Assembly (NCBI GenBank): GCA_902599445.1
Contig: CACKFK010000007.1
Coordinates: forward strand, 1-64,000
DNA length: 64,000 bases
Source: an uncultured Alphaproteobacteria bacterium
Lineage (GTDB): Bacteria > Pseudomonadota > Alphaproteobacteria > Rhodobacterales > Rhodobacteraceae
Reading direction: 5' to 3'
Below the pieces are notes generated by a model, which was not told where the DNA came from, did not search any database, and saw only the letters and a program-made list of their open reading frames with translations. Positions within the stretch are counted from its first letter, which is position 1. Each line of letters opens with the position of its first letter. Below, in pieces: positions 45,002 to 53,922 of the stretch. The position numbers and the translations under genes are program-made.

Positions 45002-46123
45002 TTAAATACGTTCAATTTCCATTACGATGTGCACATAATCCATTGAATGAACACTAGGATTGCGAGCAACCTCATTTTCATAGTTTTGGTAAAAAGATTC
45101 TATGATGTGGTCAGTTTGTTGGCGTGTACGGCCTTTTATAGCACTTCGGAAAACAGTTTCTGACCAACTTCTAATTGTTGGTATAAATTCTTTTGCAAAC
45201 TCAGTTGGAGTTAAGGTGTTTTTGTTTTCCTCAAATTGCTGTTGGTAAGGACATTTTGTTAACATTGTAAAGCATTTGTTAAGCTTAAGTCCTATTTGGT
45301 TTGCAAGACAATCATGTCCAAGAAATGGCCTGCTAAACTCCTCAATAGTTCGATAATGCTGAGGGAAGGTAGCAGAGATAAACTCCTCTTTCGTAATCAT
45401 GCCATTGTCCAAATGATCTCTCCAATGCCTATGAAAACTTTCAAACATTGAATTACCACCGGTATTACCGAGATATCTTCCATTTTCATCAATTCCAAAG
45501 TTCACACAGATAAACCGACCACCAGGTTTTAGTTCGTTCGCTCTAGCACATAAAATAGCCTCCCAATCCTTGAGAGCCTGCCTTTTGAACTTCTCCTTCT
45601 CCAGTTTGGAAGCTCCAACCATATGGACATGATCCAATATTTGACAGGGCTTCTCGGAGACATAATGCATCGCCGTAGCCGAAAAACCTAGCGAAAGTGT
45701 TCCACTCGTTACTAGTTGACGATGGAACCCTGTTCCGCAAGCATGAACATATACATTCTCAAACTCTTCTTGATAGGCTAAATTAACATTTTCACCCATA
45801 CCTTGCATAGTTCTAAAAAGAGTTGAAAAATCATTCGATGCTAAATCTGTATAAATTATCTCTACAGGACGTTGGTCTCCTCCTGCTCTAATGGATTTAA
45901 TTAAGTTATACCAAAGTTCCTGACTGGTGCCGCCATCGGCAGAACCAAAATCAGCAAAGCGCAAAAAATTAGACTTACTGATCTTACTGAACGCATCTGT
46001 GATTAGGTGCTGCAAACTGTCGATTGCAATTTTTGCACCAATAGTTTTTTTGGAGTAATACCCGGCTCCTTTCATTGATAATTCAGACTGAGTGTTTAAA
46101 TAACTCTTCTTTATATCAACCAT
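45002..46123 (-). CDS. SABATH-like SAM-dependent carboxyl methyltransferase
   Basis: The track opens at a TTG; the ATG at 46123, with AAGGAA 5 bp upstream, is the better start and gives MVDIKKSYLN. The 373-aa protein resembles plant-type SABATH methyltransferases: an N-terminal MKGAGYYSKK, the SAM site FADFGSADGGTSQELW, YTDLASNDFSTLFRTM, GTGFHRQLVTSGTLSLGFSATAMHYVSE and a C-terminal helical cap. Known members methylate carboxyl groups of small acids such as salicylate, jasmonate or gibberellins. A bacterial substrate is unknown. It is soluble and likely cytoplasmic. Confidence 0.72.
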   Translation of the reverse strand: MVDIKKSYLNTQSELSMKGAGYYSKKTIGAKIAIDSLQHLITDAFSKISKSNFLRFADFGSADGGTSQELWYNLIKSIRAGGDQRPVEIIYTDLASNDFSTLFRTMQGMGENVNLAYQEEFENVYVHACGTGFHRQLVTSGTLSLGFSATAMHYVSEKPCQILDHVHMVGASKLEKEKFKRQALKDWEAILCARANELKPGGRFICVNFGIDENGRYLGNTGGNSMFESFHRHWRDHLDNGMITKEEFISATFPQHYRTIEEFSRPFLGHDCLANQIGLKLNKCFTMLTKCPYQQQFEENKNTLTPTEFAKEFIPTIRSWSETVFRSAIKGRTRQQTDHIIESFYQNYENEVARNPSVHSMDYVHIVMEIERI

Positions 46124-46369
46124 TTTATTTCCTTCAAACAATCAACAACATTTCAATCATGTTCTCTTTACATGATATATCAAAAAAGAGAAGCGAGACT
46201 TATAAAAATGAAATGTTTTTCAACCCCTCTTTTGCAGTGATACCAGGCTAGATTTTGATTATCAGGCATGAAGCCTATATTTATAATCAGGGGTCGTTTC
46301 AACCTATTTTATTTCAGCCCGAAGGCTACGAATTACAGTGGCGATATGACCTTTTGTAGTAAGTTTTCC

Positions 46370-46483
46370 TTAGTGTTCATGGCCATGTTCTGTACTACCG
46401 TTAACATCTGTTACTGAAGGTTTTACTGAAGATAACTGACACCCGGCCAGCATAATTATAAATAGAATTGTAATATGTTTCAT
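46370..46483 (-). CDS. small lipoprotein-like peptide, 37 aa (missed by ORF track)
   Basis: ATG at 46483 opens MKHITILFIIMLAGCQLSS: a basic start, a hydrophobic core and a textbook lipobox LAGC. The mature tail is short and polar and ends in a His-rich HGHEH. The sequence is too short for the track threshold, but the lipobox makes a coincidental frame unlikely. The His tail could bind a metal ion; this is speculation. TAAGGATT lies a few bases upstream as a possible ribosome binding site. Confidence 0.6.
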   Translation of the reverse strand: MKHITILFIIMLAGCQLSSVKPSVTDVNGSTEHGHEH

Positions 46484-46533
46484 AAAATAAATCCTTAATT
46501 ATAATAAGGTTGTAAAAAATAAATTTAGTGTCA

Positions 46534-46698
46534 TTAGGCTGAGATCCCAGCTTCTACTAGTTTTGCCTTTAGTTCTTCTATAAAAGTCTTAACCATTATC
46601 ATAAATGTTTTCATGGTTCCCCATAATGAGTTGAACTATATCCTATGATCTAGTTCTAGTATTATTTCTACAAATTTTCTAGCCTCATTTGTTGACAT
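46534..46698 (-). pseudogene. possible small broken gene with one in-frame stop
   Basis: On the minus strand a frame starting MSTNEARKFVEIILELDH meets TAG after 20 codons, then continues in the same frame to KTFIEELKAKLVEAGISA and a TAA. Both parts look helical and protein-like. It may be a small gene with a nonsense mutation, or two chance frames. I recognise no family and no ribosome binding site is obvious. Confidence 0.25.
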
Positions 46699-46951
46699 TT
46701 TTCCAATGCAATAAATATTTCACTCCATAATCTAATTAAATTCCATTCAGAGCAGCGGATAGGACACTCCTGAGGCTATCCAAGGTATTTGCAGCCCCAT
46801 CACCTTATATGCAACAGCTCATTTTTTTGTATGCTCACGGCTCTTTAAACTCTATAATGCCAGAGTGTTCTACGGGCCAAATATACCCAATGAGTAACAA
46901 GGGATACTTGGCAAAAGGAATACATAAAAAACACTCACAAAGGAGATTCTT

Positions 46952-47236
46952 ATGAAGATGCTAGTAACTGTTAATATATCCAAAGGTTTCGCACGTTGGA
47001 AGGAAATGGCTGAAAGCTTAAATCCTGAAATGGAAAAAGTTGGTGTGAAAATGATTTGGGCAGGAACTAATCCAGAAGAAAGCAAAATTTTCATGGTTGT
47101 CCATATGCAAGATGCATCTCAAATGAAAACTTTTGGGGAAAGACCAGACATTATCAAAGCTCGGACTGAAGCTGGCGCTGACGTTGCAAGTACTACTGTA
47201 ATTTCTCCCATAGGAGAAGATTGGTTGCCTAACTAA
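46952..47236 (+). CDS. DUF3764-like small alpha/beta-barrel protein
   Basis: AAAGGAG precedes the ATG. The 94-aa product (ISKGFARWKEMAE, MIWAGTNPEESKIFMVVHM, SPIGEDWL) has the ferredoxin-like beta-alpha-beta pattern and fits DUF3764, known mainly from marine cyanobacteria, from memory. Function unknown. It begins a run of three intact small proteins of similar fold (46952, 47279, 47955) followed by a decayed DUF3764 copy at 48315. Confidence 0.65.
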   Translation: MKMLVTVNISKGFARWKEMAESLNPEMEKVGVKMIWAGTNPEESKIFMVVHMQDASQMKTFGERPDIIKARTEAGADVASTTVISPIGEDWLPN

Positions 47237-47278
47237 GGGAACTGATAAAAAAAAACTTAAGAAAAAGGAGAAAAACCA

Positions 47279-47560
47279 GTGTATATGGTAACCACAACAT
47301 GGCGACATGATAAGCCTATAGACAAAGTAAATATGCGTAAACTTCTATCTGGATTAAAAGATAGAAATAATAGTGATGATGTAATTGATGTAATATGGTT
47401 TGAAATTGATGAAGTCACGCATGGCTCGGTATTAATATATGCCTCTAAAGAGGCTTGTGAAAAGGATATGCAAGCAAGAAATAATAATCGTGAGGATAGT
47501 GGTCTAAAAATGCTTAGAGAAGAAAAGGGAGAAACTTTTGCTATAATGAGTGAACTTTAA
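47279..47560 (+). CDS. small alpha/beta-barrel-like protein, unknown
   Basis: A GTG start is favoured by AAAAAGGAG at 8 bp; an ATG two codons later is the alternative. The 93-aa product begins with a strand (YMVTTTWRHD) and has a central VIWFEIDEVTHGSVLIYASKEACEKDM typical of dimeric ABM-like folds. I cannot name its family. It lies 42 bp after the DUF3764-like gene and probably shares its transcript. Copy E of the dispersed repeat lies 80 bp downstream. Confidence 0.6.
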   Translation: MYMVTTTWRHDKPIDKVNMRKLLSGLKDRNNSDDVIDVIWFEIDEVTHGSVLIYASKEACEKDMQARNNNREDSGLKMLREEKGETFAIMSEL

Positions 47561-47640
47561 AAAAACCTTTAAATTCTAGGCTTTAATTCTGGGGCTTTAT
47601 AGAGAATATACCAAGGTTGATATAAATTCTTGCGAACCAC

Positions 47641-47690
47641 GTTATGGAACAGTCGTATTTGCTTGGATTGGAGTGCCGTCACCCCTTCAA
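47641..47690 (+). repeat. dispersed intergenic repeat, copy E (partial)
   Basis: Contains GGAACAGTCGTATTTGCTTGG followed by ATTGG, matching the left half of copies A-D (consensus roughly GAACAGTATCACTTCCTTGG then ATTAGG). The T- and G-rich right half (TTTTTGGGGTTGGG) is absent or replaced by GTGCCGTCACCCC. It lies in the gap after the 47279 gene. Confidence 0.5.
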
Positions 47691-47954
47691 GGATAAGTCT
47701 CAGGGATTGTGTTTGGTTATGATCTATCCCACCTTCCAAACCAGTACATTGGAGTAACCTCATAAATCAGCTTTCTTCCCATCTTTCAACTGATTAACGT
47801 CTTGCCACGCTACAGAATAAATAAAAAGATGCAAAGTACAGAGCTTTACGCTGGGTAATAATTGATTAATTTTGAATTTAATCTTTAAATTCTCATACAG
47901 CCTTTTGTTCTGTTTGAATTGTAAAACCACTGATTAATCTTAAGGAGAAATATA

Positions 47955-48290
47955 ATGACGTTACGCTGTACTTACATTAATTATACTGATGATGCATTGC
48001 TCAACATCATTAAAAACAAAGAAAATAGAGCCGTTGCAATGGAAAAAACACTGAAAAGTGTTGGGGGTGAGTTAATTGGTTACTATGGATTAATAGGACA
48101 AGATTATGATGTAATGATGATAACTAAGGTTGAAAATCTGAGAGATTATTTGAGTTTAGTTGCGAAGGCTATGCTTGGAGGAGCAGTTAAAGATATAAAA
48201 ACTGTCCATCTTTATACTGGAGAAGACGTAGAACATGCTGCTGCCAAGGCATTAGGAGAAAGTATAAACTATACCCCAGCAGGTTCCTGA
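47955..48290 (+). CDS. GYD-domain protein
   Basis: AAGGAGAAATATA precedes the ATG. The 111-aa product carries the GYD-domain core: a GYYGLIGQDYDVMMITKVENL segment (the family's 'G.YD.V.I.E.P') and helix LVAKAMLGGAVKDIKTVHLYT. The fold is again a small dimeric alpha/beta barrel. Function unknown. It is 14-25 bases from the decayed DUF3764 copy, with which it was probably once co-transcribed. Confidence 0.8.
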   Translation: MTLRCTYINYTDDALLNIIKNKENRAVAMEKTLKSVGGELIGYYGLIGQDYDVMMITKVENLRDYLSLVAKAMLGGAVKDIKTVHLYTGEDVEHAAAKALGESINYTPAGS

Positions 48291-48314
48291 TAAAAAGAAA
48301 AGGAGAAATAAACG

Positions 48315-48628
48315 ATAGTAATTTTAACACAAGATTTTTCTAGAGGGTTTGCGTCATGGAAAGAAACGCATTTGGAAAATCAAGCTGAGTTAAATGCTCT
48401 CGGGCAAAATTAGTTTTTGCTGGCCCATATAAAGATGATGATTTTGATTGGCTTTGAATCTCCAGAAGCCATGAATGCTTTTGCTGGTCACGAGGGATCA
48501 AAGGCAAAACGGGTGTAGCTACAGGAGCAATCTTAGAATCTAGTGTTATAAGAATTATGGGAGATGAATCCTTCATAGGATGGAAACAAGTATGTTTACA
48601 TGAAAAGTTAATCCATCAAAATGTATGA
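48315..48628 (+). pseudogene. decayed DUF3764-like gene (start codon lost, several frameshifts)
   Basis: AGGAG is followed 9 bp later by ATA where an ATG is expected, then IVILTQDFSRGFASWKE, which aligns with ISKGFARWKE of the intact copy at 46952. The frame stops at 48411; one base over it continues AKLVFAGPYKDDD, after another shift IGFESPEAMNAFAGHEGSKAK, and after a third TGVATGAILESSVIRIMGDESF, matching ADVASTTVISPIGEDW. At least three frameshifts plus start loss make it a pseudogene. The track shows only a minus-strand shadow here. Confidence 0.7.
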
Positions 48629-48692
48629 ACGGTATCACTTCCTTTAATTAGGGTGTTGTTTTTGGGGTAGGGCTTTATCCCGCCCCCAATCG
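48621..48692 (+). repeat. dispersed intergenic repeat, copy A
   Basis: Reads GAACGGTATCACTTCCTTT, AATTAGGGTGTTG, TTTTTGGGGTAGGG, then TTTATCCCGCCCCCAA. The right part can fold (GGGGTAGGG with CCCGCCCC, two mismatches) into a hairpin. It sits between the decayed DUF3764 gene and the 3' end of the amine oxidase gene. Confidence 0.6.
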
Positions 48693-48725
48693 TGCTCACT
48701 AAATATTTATATACATAGTCAAAAT

Positions 48726-50087
48726 TTATTTCTTACTTGCTTTTATTACTTCTTTGGCAGCTCTAATTCCTGAAAAAAGAGCGCCATGTGTAGTGGCAAG
48801 ATATTTAAGGTTAGTATGCTCTCCACAAAAAAATAATTTATTATCTAATGGTTCAGCAAGGTTTTTAAAATCCTCTTCAGAATTATTAACTTTCGGAAAA
48901 GAATATGCCCCTTTTGTAAATGGATCATTAAGCCAGCTAGTTCTTAATACTTGTTCAACCACTCCAACATTATCCTCCCAAACATTTTTTAAAACTTCTA
49001 AGCCATCTTCTGTTAATTCTTTTTTAGACATTGAATCTGCCTTTCTGGCATAATCACCCATGCATAAGCCCATCAAAATTTTCACTTTTGAAAAAGTTCT
49101 ATAATTTAACCAGACAGGCCATCTTCCTGTTTCCTTTGTTACTGTATAATAATATTGAATATCACTGTCCCAAAACTGGTCTTTAAATTTTAAAGCAAGT
49201 TTTGTAACAGTTCCGAATCCTACTCTTTCTATGCTGTCCAATAGATATTTGGGTAATACTGGATTAAACTCGATAGAATTTGACTTAAGCACCCCTAAAG
49301 GTACTGCGCAAATTAGATAGTCACATTCATAATTTTTTGATGGAGTGGAAACTGTTATATTTTTATGAGTACTATAGTTAACAGATTTTACAATTGTATT
49401 AGTTTGAATTTGAAGATTATTGGCAATTACATTTATTATTTTGTCATATCCATTTTCAAAGATTACATCAGCTGTTGAAAAACCTCTCATCTGATTAATA
49501 AGACCTGCAGAAATTTCTTGTACAGGGCCTCCATAATCAAATTCCGTATAAGCAGAAAAAACCCACCTAATATTGGGATCTCTCCAAATATTTGGGTCAT
49601 ATGCATTAATAGCATCTAGAATACTTCCCTCGGTATCACTATCGATATCTTTATACATTATTTCTTGCCATATTTCGTCAATCTCATCCCAAATGTCTTT
49701 ATCAATATCATCACCGGAAAGATTAAAAAGTTCCGCGCTATCGTCATCTGTAACGAATAAAGATGAGCTAGAATGATCTGCCAAATTCCTTATAGGGTTT
49801 TCTTTTGAAGGCCCGTGAATCCAGCCTGCACCATATTCAAAACTGGCGCCAAGGCTTCGGTCGGTTTTAATTCTCCCTCCAATATAATTCTTTGCTTCTA
49901 ATATAATTACATTAGCCCCTTGCTGGACCAAGGTTGAGGCCGCCGCTAATCCTGAGATACCCGCCCCTACAACTATAACATTTTTTCCAGCTAAATTTTG
50001 ATTATTCCCTAGAGAACCCTTTGATAGGGATAAATAGCTAATTAGAGATAGAATTGATTTAAAGACAGATCTACGAGAAAAAAACAT
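48726..50087 (-). CDS. flavin monoamine oxidase-family protein, probably exported
   Basis: The 453-aa protein starts with a twin-arginine-like segment (SRRSVFKSILSLISYLSLSKG). It then has the FAD-binding motif VIVVGAGISGLAAASTL, the typical EAKNYIGGRIKTDRSLG, and a C-terminal LFFCGEHTNLKYLATTHGALFSGIRAA that closes the FAD site. GWIHGPSKENPI is shared with polyamine-oxidase-type members. It oxidises an amine, perhaps a polyamine, and would act after Tat export. The substrate is unknown. It is transcribed alone. Confidence 0.82.
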   Translation of the reverse strand: MFFSRRSVFKSILSLISYLSLSKGSLGNNQNLAGKNVIVVGAGISGLAAASTLVQQGANVIILEAKNYIGGRIKTDRSLGASFEYGAGWIHGPSKENPIRNLADHSSSSLFVTDDDSAELFNLSGDDIDKDIWDEIDEIWQEIMYKDIDSDTEGSILDAINAYDPNIWRDPNIRWVFSAYTEFDYGGPVQEISAGLINQMRGFSTADVIFENGYDKIINVIANNLQIQTNTIVKSVNYSTHKNITVSTPSKNYECDYLICAVPLGVLKSNSIEFNPVLPKYLLDSIERVGFGTVTKLALKFKDQFWDSDIQYYYTVTKETGRWPVWLNYRTFSKVKILMGLCMGDYARKADSMSKKELTEDGLEVLKNVWEDNVGVVEQVLRTSWLNDPFTKGAYSFPKVNNSEEDFKNLAEPLDNKLFFCGEHTNLKYLATTHGALFSGIRAAKEVIKASKK

Positions 50088-50557
50088 AATAAATATTTGG
50101 ATTATTTCACTTTATTGTCAAATTTTGGATTTGATCATAAATAATAAATAATCTTACACCATCAGAATCTATTAAAAATTACTTCGTCACAGCAGTCGAC
50201 AACGCTTTGGATTAAGGTTATCCCAGCCTCCGGAGCGACCTATCTTTAAATAAATTAAATGATGAAGGGTCTATCTTCATCTTTGGATGAATAAATCCTA
50301 CTTGCAAAGCATCAAGCTATAACTCAAAAAATTCTTTGAAGACTAGGCAGTACTGGAACGACTAACTTTCTGTTATTTTTATCAAAATTAATAGATTAAC
50401 AGTTATGAGATATAAAATAAATCCTGGACTAATTTCAGTTAATTGGGAACTAATAGAGTGGGTTGATTTTTCGTATTTGGTACCCAAGTAGCAGTAGAAA
50501 ATTTTCTTATCGGGGCGCCAATTTTAATAGTTGGTTTAAAAAAAGGTGTTACACCAA
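50088..50557. other. intergenic, 470 bp, coding-like scraps only
   Basis: A divergent spacer. Near 50195-50225 a stretch (AGCAGTCGACAAC, TTTGGATTAAGGTTATCCC) weakly resembles the dispersed repeat but I do not count it. A 28-codon frame (+, about 50405-50491, ending YLVPK) and the following open stretch (VENFLIGAPILIVGLKKG) look protein-like and could be remnants of a lost membrane-protein gene. Confidence 0.35.
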
Positions 50558-51466
50558 ATGAAACTTATAAACTGGGTTACACATCCAAGCTACGATATAC
50601 CACTGCCGCAAAGGCATCGTTTCACCTCAAGCAAGTTCTCAGATCTTTTTACAGAGTTGCAATGCTCAAGCTTGATTAAGTCTGCAAAAGTCAATTCACC
50701 CAGTAAGGCTAGGGAGGATGACTTGTTAGTGGCGCATTGTGCAACTTATATTTCAAAAATAAAATTCGGATCAATTCTTGAAAAAGAAGAAAGAAAACTT
50801 GGATTAACTTGGTCGCCCGAATTATCAAATCGATCTTTTCTTGCTGTGAATGGAACACTGTTAACTGCGAAACTCGCTATTGAAAACGGTGTCGCTTGTC
50901 ACCTGGCTGGTGGCACACACCATGCTCATTATGATTTTGGTTCTGGTTTCTGCGTGTTTAATGACCTGGCATATACTTCAATCCACCTTGTCAGAGGGAA
51001 AGTAGTGAAAAAGATATTAATTTTTGATTGTGATGTGCATCAAGGAGATGGCACTGCCAACATTTTATCCAATAATTCTAATATATTTACCTGTTCAATC
51101 CATTCTCGAAAAAATTTTCCAGCAATTAAGGCTAAGAGTGACCTCGATATCGAATTAGAAGACGAAATGGAAGATCAACAATACCAGGGTATTATTGAGA
51201 GTACACTTATATGGTGTGTGAATTTTTTCAGACCAGATTTAGTTTTATATGATGCGGGCATTGATGTTCACAAGAATGATGCATTGGGGAGGTTAAATAT
51301 AAGTAATGAAGGTTGTTTAGGTAGAGATCTATTCGTTCTCAGTTATTTAAAAAAACATAGCATACCTGTGGCTACAGTGATAGGTGGGGGATACTCAAAG
51401 GATAGAATAGAATTAGCAAATAGACATAGCATAATCTTTAAGGCTGCTCATGAAGTCTATAGTTAG
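50558..51466 (+). CDS. histone deacetylase-family (class II/AcuC/HdaH-like) zinc amidohydrolase
   Basis: The track opens at GTG; the ATG at 50558 gives the usual start (MKLINWVTHPSYDIPLPQRHRF). The 302-aa product has the catalytic His pair in GGTHHAHYDFGSGFCVFND, the zinc ligands in FDCDVHQGDGTANIL and YDAGIDVHKNDALG, and a late GGGYSKD turn. In bacteria such enzymes deacetylate polyamines, acetoin-related compounds or small-molecule amides. This one resembles the short proteobacterial HDAC-like group. An ABC exporter gene follows after 180 bp. Confidence 0.88.
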   Translation: MKLINWVTHPSYDIPLPQRHRFTSSKFSDLFTELQCSSLIKSAKVNSPSKAREDDLLVAHCATYISKIKFGSILEKEERKLGLTWSPELSNRSFLAVNGTLLTAKLAIENGVACHLAGGTHHAHYDFGSGFCVFNDLAYTSIHLVRGKVVKKILIFDCDVHQGDGTANILSNNSNIFTCSIHSRKNFPAIKAKSDLDIELEDEMEDQQYQGIIESTLIWCVNFFRPDLVLYDAGIDVHKNDALGRLNISNEGCLGRDLFVLSYLKKHSIPVATVIGGGYSKDRIELANRHSIIFKAAHEVYS

Positions 51467-51646
51467 ATACTTCTTGTAAAATTAGCTGACTCGTTTAGCA
51501 AATGAAAAATAGCTTAGGCTCTCTAATACTGCATTAATCATAAATATCGTTTGTAAAAAGCCTATTGAAATAATATGTAATTAGGAAATTTATGTGGTCA
51601 AGAAACTGCATTTGTATAGCTACTTTAGTGTATTCTTAATCAGAAA

Positions 51647-53500
51647 ATGAGAAATAAATCAAAATACCGGCTAAATTTTTTTGAGAGACTAACTGACCCA
51701 ATGCGATTTGGGCAGACTACTAGCCCACCCGGTACAATTCTTACATTTATCTGGCATTATTGTGCCCAAATAAAAATGACTCTTTTTTCAGTGTTTGCAC
51801 TTAAGTTTATTGAGGTAATACTAGATCTTTCAGTTCCATTAGTATTTGGTTATATCATCAATAGGATTATAGTTGATGGAGATATTGGCTTAATCTTAGA
51901 GCAAGATCTTGTCTTTCTTGTAGGTTTTGGGGCGTTCTTTTTAATTTTAAGGCCCGCACTTCATTCCTTGAGTCAAGCCTTTATGAATATGTCCATAATG
52001 ACCGGTTTCGCAAATATAGTTAGGTGGCAAAGCCATTTGAATGTTTTGGGATTAGACATTGATTATTTTTCCAATGAGTTATCAGGAAGATTAGCTAATA
52101 GAGTAATAGAAACTGGTCAGGCCGTTCGGGGCGTCGCCATGAAATTTTTAGAGGCAATTTTATATATAACTTTATACTTTGGGGGCACGATCTCTGTACT
52201 TGGTTATTCTAGTTTGCTTATGATGTTACCTAGCTTATTATGGCTTTTAATATTCCTGGTTATACTATTGATTTTAATGCCAAAAGTAAGATTTCTGAGT
52301 CATGAACACTCACTTTTGAGAAGCAAAATGACTGGTCGGATTGTGGACACCTACGCCAATATTAATCTTGTTAAATTGTTTGCTAGAAAAAATTATGAAC
52401 AATTAGGAGCTGCTGACGCTATCGATGATTTTAACTACGGCTGGGCAAAGGTAATGAGAATTTCATTTGTGATGGATGTTTTGATGTCGCTTGCAAATGC
52501 TATTCTTATTATTGGGACAGTTGGTTTTGGTTTGTATCTACTTAGCATTGGTAGCGTCAGTGCGGGTATCGTCGCTGCCTCCTTACCTCTTACCTTACGA
52601 ATTTCAGAGATGTCCTGGTGGATAATGTGGGAAGTAAGCTATTTGTTTGAAAATATTGGAACTATAGATGAAGGTCGACTCACAATTTCAAAAAAACCAA
52701 CCATTTTGGATATCCCAAAAGCTAAAGATTTACAAATTTCTGGTGGGGAAATTCACTTTAAGAAGGTGAAGTTTAATTATGGTAAGCCAGGAGGACTGTT
52801 CGAGGAGTTATCCATAAACATAAGTCCTGGCGAAAAGGTTGGTTTGGTTGGTAGATCCGGGGCAGGCAAAAGTTCCATTCTGAACCTATTATTGAGGTTT
52901 TATGACGTAGACTCTGGGCAAATTTTAATAGACGATCAGGACATTTCAAAAATTAAGCAGGAATCTCTTAGATCTCAAATAGGAGTTGTGACTCAAGAGA
53001 CCGCTCTACTTAATCGTTCAATATTCGAAAACATATCATATGGTTTCCCAGCTGCAGATAAAAAAAGCGTTTATGAAGCTGCAAAAAAAGCGGAGGCATA
53101 TGATTTTATTTTAGATTTGGAAGATAAAGACGGTCGGAAGGGTTTTCAAGCCTACGTAGGAGAAAGAGGAGTAAGACTGTCTGGCGGGCAGAGACAACGT
53201 ATAGCCATAGCAAGAGTGCTTTTAAAAGATGCCCCGATCTTAATACTTGACGAAGCCACTAGTGCATTGGACAGTGAGGTAGAAGCTGCAATCCAAAATC
53301 AATTAAATAATATACTTCAGAATAGGACGGCTTTAGTAATAGCCCACCGGCTTTCTACGATCAACAAACTAGATCGCTTGATCGTAATGGATGGAGGTAA
53401 AGTTATTGAAATGGGAACTCATGATAATTTATTACGGAAATCGGGTCATTATTCTAAACTTTGGTCTCTACAGTCTGGTGGGTTTCTCCCTACACTATAA
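51647..53500 (+). CDS. ABC exporter, fused transmembrane and ATPase domains
   Basis: The 617-aa protein has six membrane helices (about residues 40-340), then a nucleotide-binding domain with Walker A GRSGAGKSS, Q-loop VVTQETALLNRS, signature RLSGGQRQR, Walker B ILILDEATSALD and H-loop IAHRLST. It is a half-size exporter of the MsbA/ATM1 type that works as a homodimer. The cargo (lipid, peptide or drug) is unknown. It is 180 bp downstream of the deacetylase gene and may be independent. Confidence 0.9.
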   Translation: MRNKSKYRLNFFERLTDPMRFGQTTSPPGTILTFIWHYCAQIKMTLFSVFALKFIEVILDLSVPLVFGYIINRIIVDGDIGLILEQDLVFLVGFGAFFLILRPALHSLSQAFMNMSIMTGFANIVRWQSHLNVLGLDIDYFSNELSGRLANRVIETGQAVRGVAMKFLEAILYITLYFGGTISVLGYSSLLMMLPSLLWLLIFLVILLILMPKVRFLSHEHSLLRSKMTGRIVDTYANINLVKLFARKNYEQLGAADAIDDFNYGWAKVMRISFVMDVLMSLANAILIIGTVGFGLYLLSIGSVSAGIVAASLPLTLRISEMSWWIMWEVSYLFENIGTIDEGRLTISKKPTILDIPKAKDLQISGGEIHFKKVKFNYGKPGGLFEELSINISPGEKVGLVGRSGAGKSSILNLLLRFYDVDSGQILIDDQDISKIKQESLRSQIGVVTQETALLNRSIFENISYGFPAADKKSVYEAAKKAEAYDFILDLEDKDGRKGFQAYVGERGVRLSGGQRQRIAIARVLLKDAPILILDEATSALDSEVEAAIQNQLNNILQNRTALVIAHRLSTINKLDRLIVMDGGKVIEMGTHDNLLRKSGHYSKLWSLQSGGFLPTL

Positions 53501-53555
53501 GAAAACCAAAAAGATAGTTCCATGAAATTTTGACTTGCATACCTTCACAACCCCA

Positions 53556-53632
53556 AATGTGTTAGTAGTGGTACTTGCTTGGATTAGGTATGTTTTTTTT
53601 TGGGTTAGGGCTATCCCAAACCTTTCCCAAAA
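53556..53632 (+). repeat. dispersed intergenic repeat, copy B
   Basis: Reads GTTAGTAGTGGTACTTGCTTGG, ATTAGGTATG, a run of T, then TGGGTTAGGG, CTATCCC and AAACC. The last part can pair (GGTTAGGG with CCCAAACC, one mismatch). It lies downstream of the ABC exporter gene and could serve as its terminator region. Confidence 0.6.
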
Positions 53633-53779
53633 TTTTTCCTTGAAATTTTATGAACCTCCATCATCGTAAGCAGTTGGCAGTTCTACTTTTCGTTATGGTA
53701 AAAGATTTGCGTACCTATTGACCATGCTTAAGTCACTAATTACATTTAAGGCGCCTAGGTATAAAGAAATACTTAATAG

Positions 53780-53869
53780 ATGACTCAGGTTTTGCCATTC
53801 GATCGTTTTTTTGGGACATATCATGATGGTTCAAAAGAAGCTGATAAACGCATGAAAAATAATGCGTAA
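53780..53869 (+). pseudogene. C-terminal fragment of a sterol desaturase-like gene
   Basis: A 29-codon frame reads PFDRFFGTYHDGSKEADKRMKNN and stop. The block matches the C-terminal signature of the sterol desaturase/hydroxylase superfamily; the intact gene at 37298 ends WDKWFGTFHDGTIHAHEKF. No upstream histidine boxes are found in any frame, so it is a 5'-deleted remnant. It is not a copy of the 37298 gene, as the tail differs. Confidence 0.65.
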
Positions 53870-53922
53870 TTATGCTACAAAACTACTTCTTTAATTATAA
53901 TAATAAAGATGAAATTGTATTT

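Noticed and set aside
47569-47763. 64-codon minus ORF
   Set aside because: Overlaps repeat copy E and reads antisense to it; no start signal and no family pattern.
50195-50230. Sixth copy of the dispersed repeat
   Set aside because: Only TTTGGATTAAGG-type similarity; the other blocks are missing or out of order.
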